Assembly (NCBI GenBank): GCA_024760905.1
Contig: CM045735.1
Location: 31,849,749 to 31,913,748 of the forward strand
From: Plotosus lineatus
Lineage: Eukaryota; Chordata; Actinopteri; Siluriformes; Plotosidae
DNA length: 64,000 bases
Direction: 5' to 3'
Below are positions 22,143 through 33,564 of the stretch, piece by piece (the stretch's first letter is position 1; each line of letters opens with the position of its first letter). The notes under the pieces were generated by a model. The model saw nothing but the letters and a program-made list of their open reading frames with translations, was not told the origin of the DNA and searched no databases. A program made the translations under genes and the position numbers.

Positions 22143-22235
22143 GTATCTGTGATGGTGTGTCGAGTTGTTCAGGATGTACCCTCCTTTGCGGTGTTGGCGG
22201 AAAAATTAATAGATGAATGAATGAAGTTGTCCACA
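21805..22235 (+). repeat. SINE family S2 with long (TG)n
   Basis: Head catagtgaccatcacgaccacctcacagc, body ggggtttcctccggctgcac, then TG repeat at about 21990-22141, then atggtgtgtcgagttgttcagg and the (TGAA)n end. The TG run again replaces the short internal TG stretch of S2. Confidence 0.8.
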
Positions 22236-22394
22236 CAAAATTTGGGTGCAATTGTACTGCAATGAAAAACACGTCAATATAAATTTAGAAAAGTACTTTC
22301 CTTTTTTAAATTTGCATTTTCCCATACCATATGGTGTTTATCTCATTCATAGTTGTGACTGGGAAATAGTTACGATAATTATTTACATGCAAAT

Positions 22395-22738
22395 CATTAA
22401 TTCATTTTATGAACTGCTTAATCCCAATTAGGATTGTGGTGAGGCTGGCGCCCATCCCAGGCAACTCTGGGTGAGGGCAGAGTACACCTTGGACAGCTCA
22501 CCAGGCCATCGCAGGGCAGAAAAACACACTGATGGCTATGCAGCTAGTCTTGACAAAAGTTAGCAATGGTTCTTTAACATGAACCTCTAACAATAGACAG
22601 AGAGAGACATGACCAGCCTTTGCTAACCCAGTTAGCCGCACTGGTGGGGACAGCAGTGACAACCGCTGACAGTGGGGCTTGAACCCCCAATCTTGGGATC
22701 AGTAATCCAGCGCCTTACCCAAGGCCACCACTGCCCTG
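22395..22738 (-). repeat. SINE family S1, complete
   Basis: Inverted tail attcattttatgaactgctt, body and head caatcttgggatcagtaatccagcgcc...ggccaccactgccc. Confidence 0.85.
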
Positions 22739-22914
22739 CAAATCATGCTGCCAAATTTAAAAAGCTAATTTATATTAATTACCCAGAAACCTGTAAAATC
22801 AGTCTCTCTTATTAATGACTTGAAAGAAAGCAACACAATATAAATTCATCAATTAAGACAAATACTCTAAGGTTTTAATTAAGGGGACAATAATCACCCA
22901 CCTTACATTTCTAT

Positions 22915-23085
22915 TTATGGAATTTGGCAGACACCCATATTCAGTGTGACTTATACAGTAATTTTCATTTTTACACAATTAACCGTGTAGGTCCCTATAG
23001 CGGAAAATTACTGGTACTGGGGCTTGAAGACCCAACCTGTGGATCACTAAGCCAGAGCCTTCTCCACTGAGACACCACATCTTCT
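22915..23085 (-). repeat. SINE family S5, degenerate
   Basis: atttggcagacacccatattcagtgtgac...ggtactggggcttgaagacccaacctgtggatcactaagccagagccttctccactgagacacc. Confidence 0.6.
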
Positions 23086-23285
23086 TTAACAGTAGGAAGA
23101 ATTACAATGACTGGCCTGCATTTTAGTAAGTTGAAGCGCATACTGTCCAGAGTTGACCTTCTTTCATGTTTAATTTCATGTTCTCTGTCAGCTTTAACTT
23201 GTATACAGTGTTGTGGGTGTGACATAGTACTTAATGAGTGAATGTTATTAAAATTTGATCAAAGAAAATCAAGCACTCATTTCAA

Positions 23286-24268
23286 GGTAAGGTGCTCGAT
23301 TACTGATTCCAAAGTTGGGGTTCAAGTCCCTCTATCAATCTATTGTCACTGCTGGGTGAAGAACTGTAAAGACCTGCTCCCTTCAACATCTCGCCCAAGT
23401 CGCTTCGATCAGCTAATCCAGGCCTCCCACTGGTTGAAGAATTTTAAAGCCATTAATGAACATTTGCTTTCTAACATTTGCCCTATGGGGACTTGCTGGA
23501 CCTGCCCTATGAACTCGCTGGACAGGACCGTGTGGCGGTCGAGGTATCTGAGCAGGCGGACGAAAGCCCAAGTCTTTCGCTCCCTTCTGCTCCCTGTCTT
23601 GCTCTACTCAAGCGAGACATGGACGCTCACGGTTGAGGTTGGACGACGATTGGACTCCTTTGTTACGACTTCCCTTCGCCGCATCTTGGATACCGCTGGT
23701 GGGACTTTGTTACCAACCAGAAGGTGCTCGGGGATGCGGGGATGGTAAGAGTAACCTGCTTCATCCGCGACCATCAGCTGCGCTACTTTGGGCACTTGGC
23801 GTGTTTCCCGCCTTCGGACCCAGCACACTGGATCCTGTCCGTTCGAGATCCTAGGGGCTGGAGCTGATTGCGGGGACGACCGCGTGCGACGTGGTTGTCG
23901 CAGCTGAGGGCTGCCCTGCCGGGGGGTATGGGCCCTGCGCAGGCCTGGTCGATTGCCAGGAGATGGCCGGATGAGTGGAAGCGGCTGGTAGACGCAGCAA
24001 AGTGCCGTCCCGGCGCATGCCCTCATACCTGACCTGACCTGACCTGTCCCCCTAGTGGCACCAATGTTTCTCATTGTCCATGATGTGAAGCTGGAAAAGA
24101 ACCATTGACAACATTCATCAAGGCTACATAACTGTCAGCATGCACCTGCCCTGTGACGCTCTCGCGGACTGTCCAGTGTGTACTGTGCCCTCACTCAGAA
24201 TCGTCTGAAATGGGTGCCAGCATCCTCGTGACACTAATTAGGATTAGGCAGTTCAGAAAATGAATGAA
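23286..24268 (+). repeat. SINE family S1 split by a Rex3-like LINE
   Basis: Left part aggtaaggtgctcgattactg...ggggttcaagtccctc...ttgtcactgctg; right part from about 24046, tgtccccctagtggcacc...tctcattgtcc and the tail attaggattaggcagttcag (TGAA)n. Together they make one S1 copy interrupted by 23355-24045. Confidence 0.75.
23355..24045 (+). mobile_element. Rex3/RTE-like LINE, 3' end
   Basis: Readable with breaks: YLSRRTKAQVFRSLLLPVLL, YSSETWTLTVEVGRRLDSF, SLRRIL, then RLRYFGHLACFPPSDPAHW, RGRPRATWLSQL and ARRWPDEWKRLVDAAK. This is the C-terminal part of Rex3-type polymerase. It ends in (ACCTG)n. 5' truncated and inserted in an S1 SINE. Confidence 0.7.
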
Positions 24269-24346
24269 TGAATGAATAAGCTATGGGTCTCCAATCCTGT
24301 TCCTGGTAATCTACTCCAACCTGACCATCCAATCATCAAATCAAGA

Positions 24347-25143
24347 GTCCTTCTTCTTCTTTTCCTTTCGGCTGTTCCCCTCAGGGGTCGCCACAGCGAA
24401 TCATCTGCCTCCATCTCACCCTGTCCTCTACATCTACTTCTCTTACACCAACTGCCTTCATGTCCTCCTTCACCACGTCCATGAATCGTCTCTTTGGTCT
24501 TCCTCTAGGCCTTCGGCCGGGTAGTTCCAATCTCAGCATCCTACTACCAATATACTCACTATCCCTCCTCTGTACATGTCCAAACCATCTCAATCTAGCC
24601 TCTCTGACTTTGTCTCCAAAACGTCTTACATGTGCTGTCCCTCTGATGTGCTCATTACTGATCCTATCCATCCTCGTTACTCCCAAAGAGAACCTCAACA
24701 TTTTCTTCTCTTGTACCTCCAGCTCTGCCTCCTGTCTTTTCCTCAGCGCCACTGTTTCTAACCCATACAACATTGCTGGCCTCAACACCGTCTTGTACAC
24801 TTTTCCCTTCATTCTTGCCGATACTCTCCTATCACACGTCACACGGACAATTTTCTCCAACCATTCCAACCTGCCTGCACACGCTTCTTCACCTCTTTTC
24901 CACACTCTCCATTGCTCTGGATTGTTGAGCCTAAGTACTTAAAATCCTCCACCTTCTTTATCTCTGCTCGCTGTAACTTCACCGTTCCTGTTGGGTCCTT
25001 GTCGTTCACACACATGTATTTTGTTTTACTGAGGCTAACCTTCATTCCCCTCCTTTCCAGGGCATACCTCCACCTCTCTAGATTTTCCTGCACTTGTTCT
25101 CTGCTCTCACTACAGATCACAATGTCATCTACAACCATCATAA
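24347..25143 (-). mobile_element. RTE LINE, 5'-truncated copy
   Basis: Minus strand reads from DDIVICSESREQVQENLERW through VSLSKTKYMCVNDKDPTG to the element end, with a frame break near 24850-24900; the 3' tail is ggcgacccctgaggggaacagccgaaagg then AAG repeats. It is flanked by a 10-bp direct repeat CAAATCAAGA at 24337-24346 and 25144-25153. Same family as the element at 35633-38780. Confidence 0.92.
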
Positions 25144-25284
25144 CAAATCAAGACTTAAGAATGGTAAATGAAGACTTCAAGTAATGAGAAGATTTTTCAG
25201 ATGCGCCACGTTAGGATTAGACTTAACATCTTTAGAAAGGTATTTCACCAGGGACATGATCTAAGCCAACAATAGGTGATGTGG

Positions 25285-25289
25285 AGGTG

Positions 25290-25349
<60 letters not shown>

Positions 25350-25578
25350 GCATCATTCACACCCATATCCAGACCTAGGGGAAATTTGGAACAGCCAATT
25401 ACCCTACGTGCATGTACGAGGAATTCATAGTACCTGGAGCACTTAAGCACAGAGGGAACATACAAGAACAGAGAGAACATACAAGCTCCATAACACATGC
25501 TAATTGAGCCCAGGTTTTGAACGCATGGCGTTCTTACTGTCAGGTGGACATTCTAACCACTACGCCACTATGCTGTCC
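25285..25578 (-). repeat. SINE family S2 with (CA)n
   Basis: CA repeat at 25291-25346 leads into cattcacacccatatccagacctaggggaaatttggaacagcc and the head cgttcttactgtcaggtggacattctaaccactacgccac. Confidence 0.78.
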
Positions 25579-25942
25579 AAATAAAATCAATGATAAAGAA
25601 AATTGGAATTAGTTGATTGATTTGGAAAAGCATACAGGTGTGTTTGTTTCTACTAGTGATAGCAGTAAAATTTAATTATTCAGTAAACCTCACAATGTAA
25701 AAATGTTGGCAAAGTGATTTAACTAGTGGTGTGTGGTTTCTTTTGTTTGTGTGTATTATAACTGGTTTGATGGCAGAAAGCGTTTTGTTGGTGGTAGAGA
25801 TTCCTGGAGCACCTACGATGCTAAATGGTAAAACTTTTAGTAGAGCAGGTAGTGCAATTAAAAGTGTGTTTGATAATTGCACAGAATAATTTGTGGCTGG
25901 TTGCACACTGATGGCAATGAAGTTGCTTATTGTTATTGTTGC

Positions 25943-25944
<2 letters not shown>
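25579..25944. other. unc5d intron, no feature recognised
   Basis: No exon or repeat identified. Confidence 0.5.

Positions 25945-25999
<55 letters not shown>
25945..25999. repeat. (TG)n microsatellite
   Basis: About 55 bp; (CA)n on the transcript. Confidence 0.97.
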
Positions 26000-26000
<1 letters not shown>

Positions 26001-26196
26001 GGCGCACGAACAGTTCTGCAGAAGTACGTGCTAAATGTTCACAGTGTTTTGTGTATCATAGTGAATTTTAAAGGGTATTTTTGATTTTGTATGTTGTACT
26101 GCTGCATCGGTGAAATAACTCTACTGCCAAACTGCATCACCACAATAGCCTCCTACTGGGAGTGTTTGCAGAGTAGAATAGAGCTTGTTAGCACAG

Positions 26197-26209
26197 TGTG
26201 TGTGTGTGT

Positions 26210-26275
<66 letters not shown>
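26197..26275. repeat. (TG)n microsatellite
   Basis: About 78 bp with one tctg interruption. Confidence 0.97.
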
Positions 26276-26789
26276 ACACAAAATGAAGACTGTTTATGAA
26301 AAACTGCCATTTGGGGCACTATTATCCTGCAGTGACACAAACACTTAAACACTTCAAGGAAAATGAACTATTATAAAAGATTGTGCTTTGTTGTGTTGTA
26401 TCATGGCATACAAATCAAAACATGCACTTGATTAATTTAAGTTTATAGTTTGGATGCTCACCACCAATGATGGCTAGCAAACCATAAACTGTGCTAACTG
26501 ATTAATTCAAGGGTGTAAAATACACTAAGCATAGGCTGAATTGAAAAGATAGATCTAACATCATTCAAAGCTGAAAAAAAGACCTTCATCAGTGAAGAGC
26601 AAACAAAAAAATGCCAGGCTGAAATTCACTGAACTCTTAAGAAGTCGAAGTGTGTCTGAATGGTCTATTGATGTGCAAAGAGCTAGCTCTGCATGGAGTG
26701 AAAGGGAACAAGTGTGTGAAAGGCTTTCTTGCTCATACATGGTGGTTGCAAAGCTGCCAATCAGCCTCTCATAGACAAGCCCGATGTAG
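26276..26789. other. unc5d intron, no gene seen
   Basis: The stretch gaccttcatcagtgaagagc...aaaatgccaggctgaaattc could be an old Tc1-type remnant, but no domain is readable. Confidence 0.4.
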
Positions 26790-29700
26790 TTCGTCCCCGC
26801 AGTGACACACGGAAACTGGGTTCCTTGTGGCCCCAGGCTGAACGACAAGGACTCGGAGGTGGTCTGCCCCTAAACATGCGGCATGCATGGCCCACCGGTG
26901 CCCATGAACAGATCCCCTGCTATTGGGTAAATAGCCCCTGTGTTCCCAGGATTGGTCTTCTGGCCAGGAGCTAAGGGTGAGGCACCCCTGACAGAAACCT
27001 CTTGGTTCTGCTCACCACAAACAAGTCTACTCTGGCTGACTGGGCAGATGAACTCATCAATCATCACTAGATTCAATGGTCAGGAAAGCGGAGTAGCAAG
27101 GCACTGTAAAGTGCTTAGAGTGTGTCAGAGCACAAGTGAAGGGCACGGTCATCTACTGCAGACGATGTTGTCCCCAGACATAACGGCTCTTCGTGCCACT
27201 GGATCAGGCCCACGGACGCCGAGAGAGTGGGATTGTTGCAGTGCAACAGCTCTTCCATTGAAATAACCTTCATGCACAGGTCTAGGTTGTGCACACAAAC
27301 AAGACCTACAGCGATGGGGAACTGGCGAATCAATAGGTGGAGATGACCACTGGCAGTTGTAGTCATGAACCTACATGTAGGCGGCTTTGGACATCGGTCG
27401 CTCTTCTTTGAACCTGGGGCAGCAAAGAAGTCCGGCAGCATCCATAGTGACTGAGCAGCCCTATTTAGGACAACACTGCTCACCCAAGTATGGGAGGGGC
27501 CTAGAAAAGTTGTCCCGAAAATTGCCTGCCCTACCAAGTTTGGCCAGCCTGCCGCAGCTGGCAGATCATCCCTCTAAGTGGTCGAAACAATAAAAAACAA
27601 AGAAAGAAGCTCATACTAGGGGCCTGAAATGTCCGTACCCTAATGGACAGAGACAAAGCTGACAGACCACAAAGAAGAACAGCCCTGGTTGCCAAGGAAT
27701 TGTCTCGCTATAACATAGACATAACTGCTCTTAGTGAGACAAGGATCTCTTGTTGAACCATCTGATGGCTACACTTTCTTCTGGAAAGGCAAACCAGAAA
27801 ATGAAGTCAGGATCCATGGAGTCGGCTTAGTCATAAAATCATGTCTGTTTAAACAACTCCCAGACCTTCCAGTTGGTGTCACTGTAAGACTAATGAAACT
27901 TCGCTTGTCACCTGATCAAAAATGACATCTCACAATCATCAGTGCCTATGCACCAACGCTGACAAGCACAGAAGATACCATAGAACAGTTCTGTGCTGAC
28001 CTCGACTCCCTTCTGAGCTCTGCATCTTCCAGGGATAAACTCATACTGCTCGGTGATTTTAATGCCTGAGTAGGTTGTGACCACTATCGATGGGAAGGTG
28101 TACTCGGCAGACATGGTGTGGGCAAGATGAACAACAACGGTCTTCTTCTGCTGAGCAAATATGCAGAGCACAATCTAGCTATCAGTAACACCACATTCAG
28201 GACAGCTGATAAGTACAAGACCACATGGATGCACCCACGCTCTAGACAATGCACCTCATTGACTATGTTATTCTTTGTGAGCATGACATTAAAGACGCCC
28301 TAATAACAAGAGTAATGAGGGGTGCAAAATGCTGGACGGATCATCGGCTTGTGCACACAATCCTTCGATTGCACATAGCTCTCCACTTCCCAAGGAGGCC
28401 AAAGCAAACTCGTGCAGCTGTCAACACAGCCAGACTCCAGGACCCCTCCTGCCTTGGTATGTTCAAGGACAGTCTGGACTAAAAGCTGTCTCCTACAGGA
28501 CCACTGACTGGAAACCCAACTCACAAATGGGAAACATTCAGGGGTATGATACAGGAGACAGCTAAGGGTGTACTTGGCCCGAAACGCAGACATCACCAAG
28601 ACTGGTTTGATCAGAACAACACTGCCATAGAGGACCTCTTGGCCAAGAAAAACAAGGCATTCATGGAGTGGCAAAACAACCAAGATTCAGTACCAAAGAG
28701 AAACAGATTCAAGTCCTTGCAGGCTCAGAGGGAGATAAGGAAAATGCAGGCTAAGTGGTGGGATGAGAAAGCTGAAGAGATCCAAGGGTTTGCCAACTCA
28801 AATAACTCAAAACAGTTTTTCAGTTCCATCAAGGCAGTGTTTGATCCCTCCAAATCTGGCTTCACTCCTCTGCTTTCCTCAGACGGAACAACACTGATCA
28901 AGGACAAAACTGGCATCAACAACAGATGGAAAGAACATTTCAGCCAACTTCTGGATCGCCCTTCCACAGTTGACCAGTGTGCACTTGACCAGATAAAACA
29001 GCAAGCAGAAAACACTGAATTGGATGAACCACCCTCTATGGATGAAATCAATAGAGCCATTAAACAGATGAGCTGTGGAAAAGCTCTTGGCAAGGATGGC
29101 ATTCCTTGGGATGGCAAGGATGGCATTCCTGCGGAAGTCTACAAAGTACTAGGTGGCATAGCCCTGGAAGCCTTTTGCAGCATGTTAGTCAGCATCTGGG
29201 TAGAGGAAAAACTGCCTGCAGACTCTTGCAATGCATCAATAGTTGCCCTCTTCAAGAACAAGGGATCAAGAGCAGACTGAGGAAATTACAGGTGCATATC
29301 TCTCCTCTCCACAGCTGGCTAAATACTGGCCCGAGTGATACTCAACAGCCTCATCCCAACTGTGTCTGAGAGAAATCTCTCAGAATCACAGTGCGGCTTT
29401 CGCTCAAATCACAGCAAGACATGGTCTTTGCCTTCAGACAGGTCCAGGAAAAGTGTATAGAACAGAACATGAACCTGTACTCTGTATTTATAGACCTCAC
29501 CAATGCATTTGACACAGTCAACAGAGAAGGTCTCTGGACTATTCTCAGAAAGCTTCACCCTCCAAATTTCACAGCGTTAGTCAAACTGTTCCATCAGGAT
29601 ATGACGGGAGAAATACTCTCAAATGGCGAACCATCAGACTGCCTCTGAATCTCCAATGGAGTAAAGCAAGGCTGTGTCCTTGCTCCTGTGCTGATTAACC

Positions 29701-30780
29701 TCTTTTTTACTCAAGTACTCAACCATGCTATCAGTAACCTTGACCTTGGAGTGTACATCAAATACCGGCTTGATGGGTCAGTATTCTACCTGAGGTACCT
29801 AAATACAAAAACAAAGACACTTCACAGGTTAGTATTGGAGGCCCTGTGTGCCGATGACTGTGCTCTCATGGCCTATGAAAAGATCCACCTGCAAAACATA
29901 ATTGACAAATTCTCTGAAATGACCAAGCTATTCGGACTCACAATTAGTCTTGGAAAAACTGTAGTATGTTCTCGTACAGCCAGCACAAAATACGACCATC
30001 CAGCCACCATGCATCACAATCGATGGCACACAGTTAAAAAAATGTTCAGACATTCAAGTATTTTATGCAGCACTATTTCCAGTGATGGTTCTCTTGATGG
30101 AGAAATCTCAGACAGGATCCAGAGAGCTAGTCAGGCATTAGGCAGACTTCACACCAAAGTCTTGAAGCACAGAAGCATTCATCTCACAACAAAACTCAAG
30201 GTCTACAATGCTGTGGTCATAACGTCCTTGTTGTATGGTTGCGAGACATGGACTGTGTACCGAAGACACATCAAAAATCTTGAGCAGTTTCAACAACGCT
30301 CCCTCCACTCCATCATGAAGATACGGTGGCAAGACCGTGTTACAAACCAGGAGGTATTAGACAAAGCCAACACCACCAGCATCAAAGCCAAGGTCATCAA
30401 AGCCCAACTTTGGTGGACAGAACACGTCATCAGGATGGAGAAGTCCAGAATCCCACGCCAACTCTTCTATGGAGAACTTAAAGGAAACTGCAACCAAAGT
30501 CAACCAAAGAAGAGATTCAAGGACAACCTCAAGACAAACATCAAATGGGCAGATATCAAGCCTGGCCAACTCGAGCTGACAGCTAATGACAGACAGCTCT
30601 GGCGCTCCTTGACCCAATGCACAGCCGTAGCCTTTGAGGATGACCGCTGTTTGCGCCTTGAAGCAGCCCACCAATGGAGACACCAAATGTTGTCTACCGT
30701 CATCTCTACAACAAGTGTGCCTCGCCCAACCTGCAACAGAGTGTACGCTTCGGCCTCTATACTCCGAAGTTTCCTCTTTG
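26790..30780 (+). mobile_element. Long degenerate LINE, second family (LINE-2)
   Basis: About 4 kb element. A 5' untranslated part runs to about 27600. The endonuclease domain follows, with NVRTLMDRDKADRPQRRTAL, RYNIDITALSETR and TWMHPRSRQCTS. A linker ORF (28546-29280) has WFDQNNTAIEDLLAKKNKAF and KAEEIQGFANSNNSKQFF. Reverse transcriptase pieces (29391-29648 and 29688-30848) have VFIDLTNAFDTVNREGLW, GVKQGCVLAP and a decayed catalytic LCADDCALM. A degenerate zinc-finger end PTCNRVYASASIL follows. Several stops and frame breaks; not active. It lies antisense in a 15.6-kb unc5d intron. Confidence 0.88.
28546..29280 (+). pseudogene. LINE-2 ORF piece, linker and start of reverse transcriptase
   Basis: Open 244 codons. 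Contains an in-frame near-exact repeat at about 29089-29131 giving GKDGIPWDGKDGIPAEVY, where related elements have one GSDAIPAEIY-type motif. This looks like a small tandem duplication after insertion. Part of the LINE at 26790-30780, not a host gene. Confidence 0.8.
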
Positions 30781-30799
30781 TGAACGATGCTCAAATCAA

Positions 30800-30905
30800 T
30801 TCATGTACAAGGTTATCCTCGAAGAAAACTTGGTTCCTTTTGCTCTAGCAGTCTTTCCAAACTCTAAGGATTTGGGTTTCTAGCAGGACAATGCATCGGA
30901 TTTCA
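30800..30905 (+). mobile_element. Tc1/mariner transposase fragment
   Basis: Frame reads YKVILEENLVPFALAVFPNS then a stop and QDNAS, matching the block before the second catalytic aspartate of Tc1-like transposases (Y..LL...L.P...F.QDNA). Only this piece is seen, directly after the LINE-2 end. Confidence 0.5.
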
Positions 30906-30999
30906 CCAGGAACCCCATGTGAAAGAGTAATGAAACAGTACAGCATGACACATGCTAGAAAATATTTTTCTTTACGAAGCGTTGAGTATTTTAAAACTG

Positions 31000-31345
31000 T
31001 GGTGGTCTAGTGGTATAGGTGCTGGATCGCTGATCCAAAGGTTGGGGGTTCGAGTCCCACTCTCCACAAGGTTGTCACTGTCCCCCCCAAGTGCAGATTA
31101 CTGGGTTATCAAAGGCGGGCCATGTCTCTCACTGTCTATGGTGAGAGGCATGTAAAAGAACCATTGCTGACTTTTGTAAAGAGTAGGCTGCAAAGTCGTC
31201 AGCGTGTTTCTGTCCCTTGCTAAAAAGGGTTGTGACAGGAAGGGCATCCGACGTAAAAACCTCTGCCAAATCAAACATGCGAATCAGATGATTCACTGTG
31301 GCGACACCCGAGTAAAAGGGAAAAAGCCGAAAGGAAGACAGACAG
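31000..31345 (+). repeat. SINE S1 head with RTE LINE tail
   Basis: Head gtggtggtctagtggtatag and ggttcgagtcccactctccac, S1 body, then instead of the usual tail aagggttgtgacaggaaggg, gtaaaaacctctgccaaatc and ctgtggcgacacccgagt...agccgaaaggaag. The first block is the 5' untranslated region and the last the 3' end of the RTE element at 35633-38780. It ends about 108 bp from the membrane exon. Confidence 0.85.
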
Positions 31346-31452
31346 ACAGAGTATTTTAAAACTGTATGACTTATAGCTTTATGTTGCTTGAATGTGTAGG
31401 TAGAGCGCACTCTTCACAAATAAAACATTCAATAAGAAAAGTTGTATCTCAC

Positions 31453-31659
31453 CTTGTGTGTTGCCCTTAAAACTGAAGGATTGGAATCCACCACTAAGTA
31501 CAGAAGCATCTATAGCATCGACACCGCACTCAGTGTGGCTCCGCCGGTAGAGTGTCACAATGACGATCAGCATCACCACAGCGACTGCACCTCCTCCCAG
31601 GCCTGAGTATAAAGCCACATCACTGCTAACCTCTGCCTCTGCCTCTGCCTCTGCTTCTG
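31453..31659 (-). CDS. unc5d: unc5d exon: Ala-Glu repeat, membrane helix, juxtamembrane
   Basis: A 207-nt exon if the first acceptor is used, phase 1-1, with donor CAAG|gtgag. It begins with five Ala-Glu dipeptides (GCA GAA/GAG repeat), then [12 protein letters not shown], then a single hydrophobic helix ending VIVTLY, then the RRS stop-transfer. The cytoplasmic part carries DAID-A, matching the DxxD caspase site at which UNC5 receptors are cleaved, then [10 protein letters not shown]. The acceptor follows a (TATC)n tract and is a series of NAG triplets three bases apart, so start sites at 31659, 31656, 31653 and 31650 are all in frame. The dipeptide repeat replaces a short SIENAS-like segment of other UNC5D proteins. 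Confidence 0.93.
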
Positions 31660-31660
31660 C

Positions 31661-31662
31661 TA

Positions 31663-31725
<63 letters not shown>

Positions 31726-31726
31726 C
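31661..31726. repeat. (GATA)n microsatellite at a splice acceptor
   Basis: About 60 bp of atag/gata units. On the transcript it is (TATC)n ending ctattag at the first acceptor of the membrane exon. Confidence 0.96.
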
Positions 31727-31965
31727 AAACATGCTGAATAATCATTTTGAGAAATGTTTCATCATTTTGCACTATGGACGGCACGTGTTTCATTAGTACA
31801 GGTGACATTGGTAGGGTTGTGGCAGAGGTATTGTGTAATACTTGGTTGGATTTGACAGGACATTTACACACATTGTGCATCAGCTCAAATATAAACCAAT
31901 ATGATGAGACTTTATGACATATGTCTGACAATGCTTAGATAAACAATAGTTTGCCAGAAACTAAT

Positions 31966-31970
<5 letters not shown>

Positions 31971-32059
<89 letters not shown>

Positions 32060-32071
32060 AGAGAGAGAGCG
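31971..32071. repeat. (GA)n microsatellite
   Basis: About 95 bp GA with a few gcga interruptions near the end; (TC)n on the transcript. Confidence 0.97.
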
Positions 32072-32114
32072 ATTGCCTAATTATTGTGTAAGTTCCCCTT
32101 AAAATAATCTGGTT

Positions 32115-32415
32115 AGACCGCATGGTGTCGCAATGGTAAGCATGTTCACATCACTGAAAGCAGGCTTGGGTTCAATTCCCTGCATGTTCTCCCTGTGCCT
32201 GCGTGGGGTGTCCTCTGGAAACTATGGTTTCCTTCTACATTCCAAATCATGCAGAGTATGCTCATTGACTTTTCTTAAATCAACCCTAGGTATGTAAGTT
32301 GCCCTGTGATGACTGGGTGTTGAGGTGTACCCTGCCTTTGCCTGGCATTGGCTGAGATGGGTACCAGCCTTCTTGCGATCCTAATTAAAATAAAGTGTTT
32401 TAGAAAATGAATGAA
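32115..32415 (+). repeat. SINE family S2, complete
   Basis: Head cgcatggtgtcgcaatggta, body ggggtgtcctctggaaactatgg, tail ggctgagatgggtaccagcc and (TGAA)n. Confidence 0.8.
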
Positions 32416-33120
32416 TGATCTGTTTACAATGTTTGCAGTAATAGTTTCAATTTAGAAGCGGTTTCCATGTTGGTACTGAGCTGTGGTTTGGACAGCTGCT
32501 CCAACCAAACTGGATGTCTATGGCAAGGTAGGCAACAAAGCAAATAGAGGTGAGAGTTTAAAACACTGCATAGCTAAATTGCATGCTGAGGCTTTCCGCA
32601 GTGATGTCATTATTCTTTTCATGCTAAACAGGTAAGGGAGCCTTTTGTTCCCTCTTTTTTGATGAGAAGCTAGGGAATTGAAAAAAGATAGTCATCCAAT
32701 TTTCCTTGCTGTGGATAATGAGGCTGAGCTAGAGGAACTCCCGGTTGCCCAGGGTGACCAACCAGAGACAAGAGAGAGTGAATAAAGCCCTCTTTTCCCC
32801 TGATCTGTTGCCATGTCTCAAATCAAGCTCTTTTCTCTAATTCTAGTCTTGCGTACATGTGAAATGTCATCAATCACATCCCAAGTACTTTTTACAATTC
32901 AAAGTTCGCATCTAAGTCAATTACGATCCAAACACTTGTGCATTCCTATTTTACAGAGAATGTATCAGGTGACTTCTGTGGATTTAGAACCACCTGTTTT
33001 CCCAAAATGCATTTCAACCCAACCAGCGGCCAATACTTATAGTGTAATTTCTGTCCAATTTTCTATTTTTATATTTTTATTGCATTAATTTTTAGTTTGT
33101 TTCATGCCTCCTGTCAAACA
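32416..33120. other. unc5d intron, no gene seen
   Basis: An 91-codon open frame at 32813-33088 has no recognisable domain and no flanking splice support; treated as chance. Confidence 0.5.
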
Positions 33121-33124
33121 GTTT

Positions 33125-33418
33125 GGGGGCTTTTTACACCCGAGCCCTAGCGGCTCATCAGGCCGGTGCTTAGCCCTGGTTTCCATAGCGTGAAGCGACA
33201 AGGAGTACAACGCCTCTTGGATGCGACGCTAATCCATCGCAGGTTGCCTTCCCAGTATATTTTTACTGGTACCCATTTCTACTGCTGGGTGAACAGAGGC
33301 ACACTTGTGGTTGAGACCTTGCCCAGGGGTCTTAGCACAGTAGTGGTCTAACTGGGATTTGAACTCACAACCTCCTGATCATGAGCGCAGCACCTTAACC
33401 ACTACCAGAACGCCCCTC
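33125..33418 (-). repeat. SINE family S4
   Basis: Inverted copy: gcggctcatcaggccggtgc...tccatcgcaggttgccttcc...tttttactggtacccatttctactgc...gatttgaactcacaacctcctgatcatgagc. tRNA-like head (box B-like gagttcaaatcc). Sense copy at 58053-58365. Confidence 0.85.
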
Positions 33419-33484
33419 CTGTCAAACATAAGTGCTGTTAATTAGAACACACATGTATACACACACACACACACAGGGAGAGCC

Positions 33485-33533
33485 CTACATAAATATTGGC
33501 ACCCCTGGTTAAGATATATTCTTTAACATCGTA

Positions 33534-33564
<31 letters not shown>

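Noticed and set aside
32813..33088. 91-codon plus-strand frame
   Set aside because: No recognisable domain or signal; likely chance in intron.
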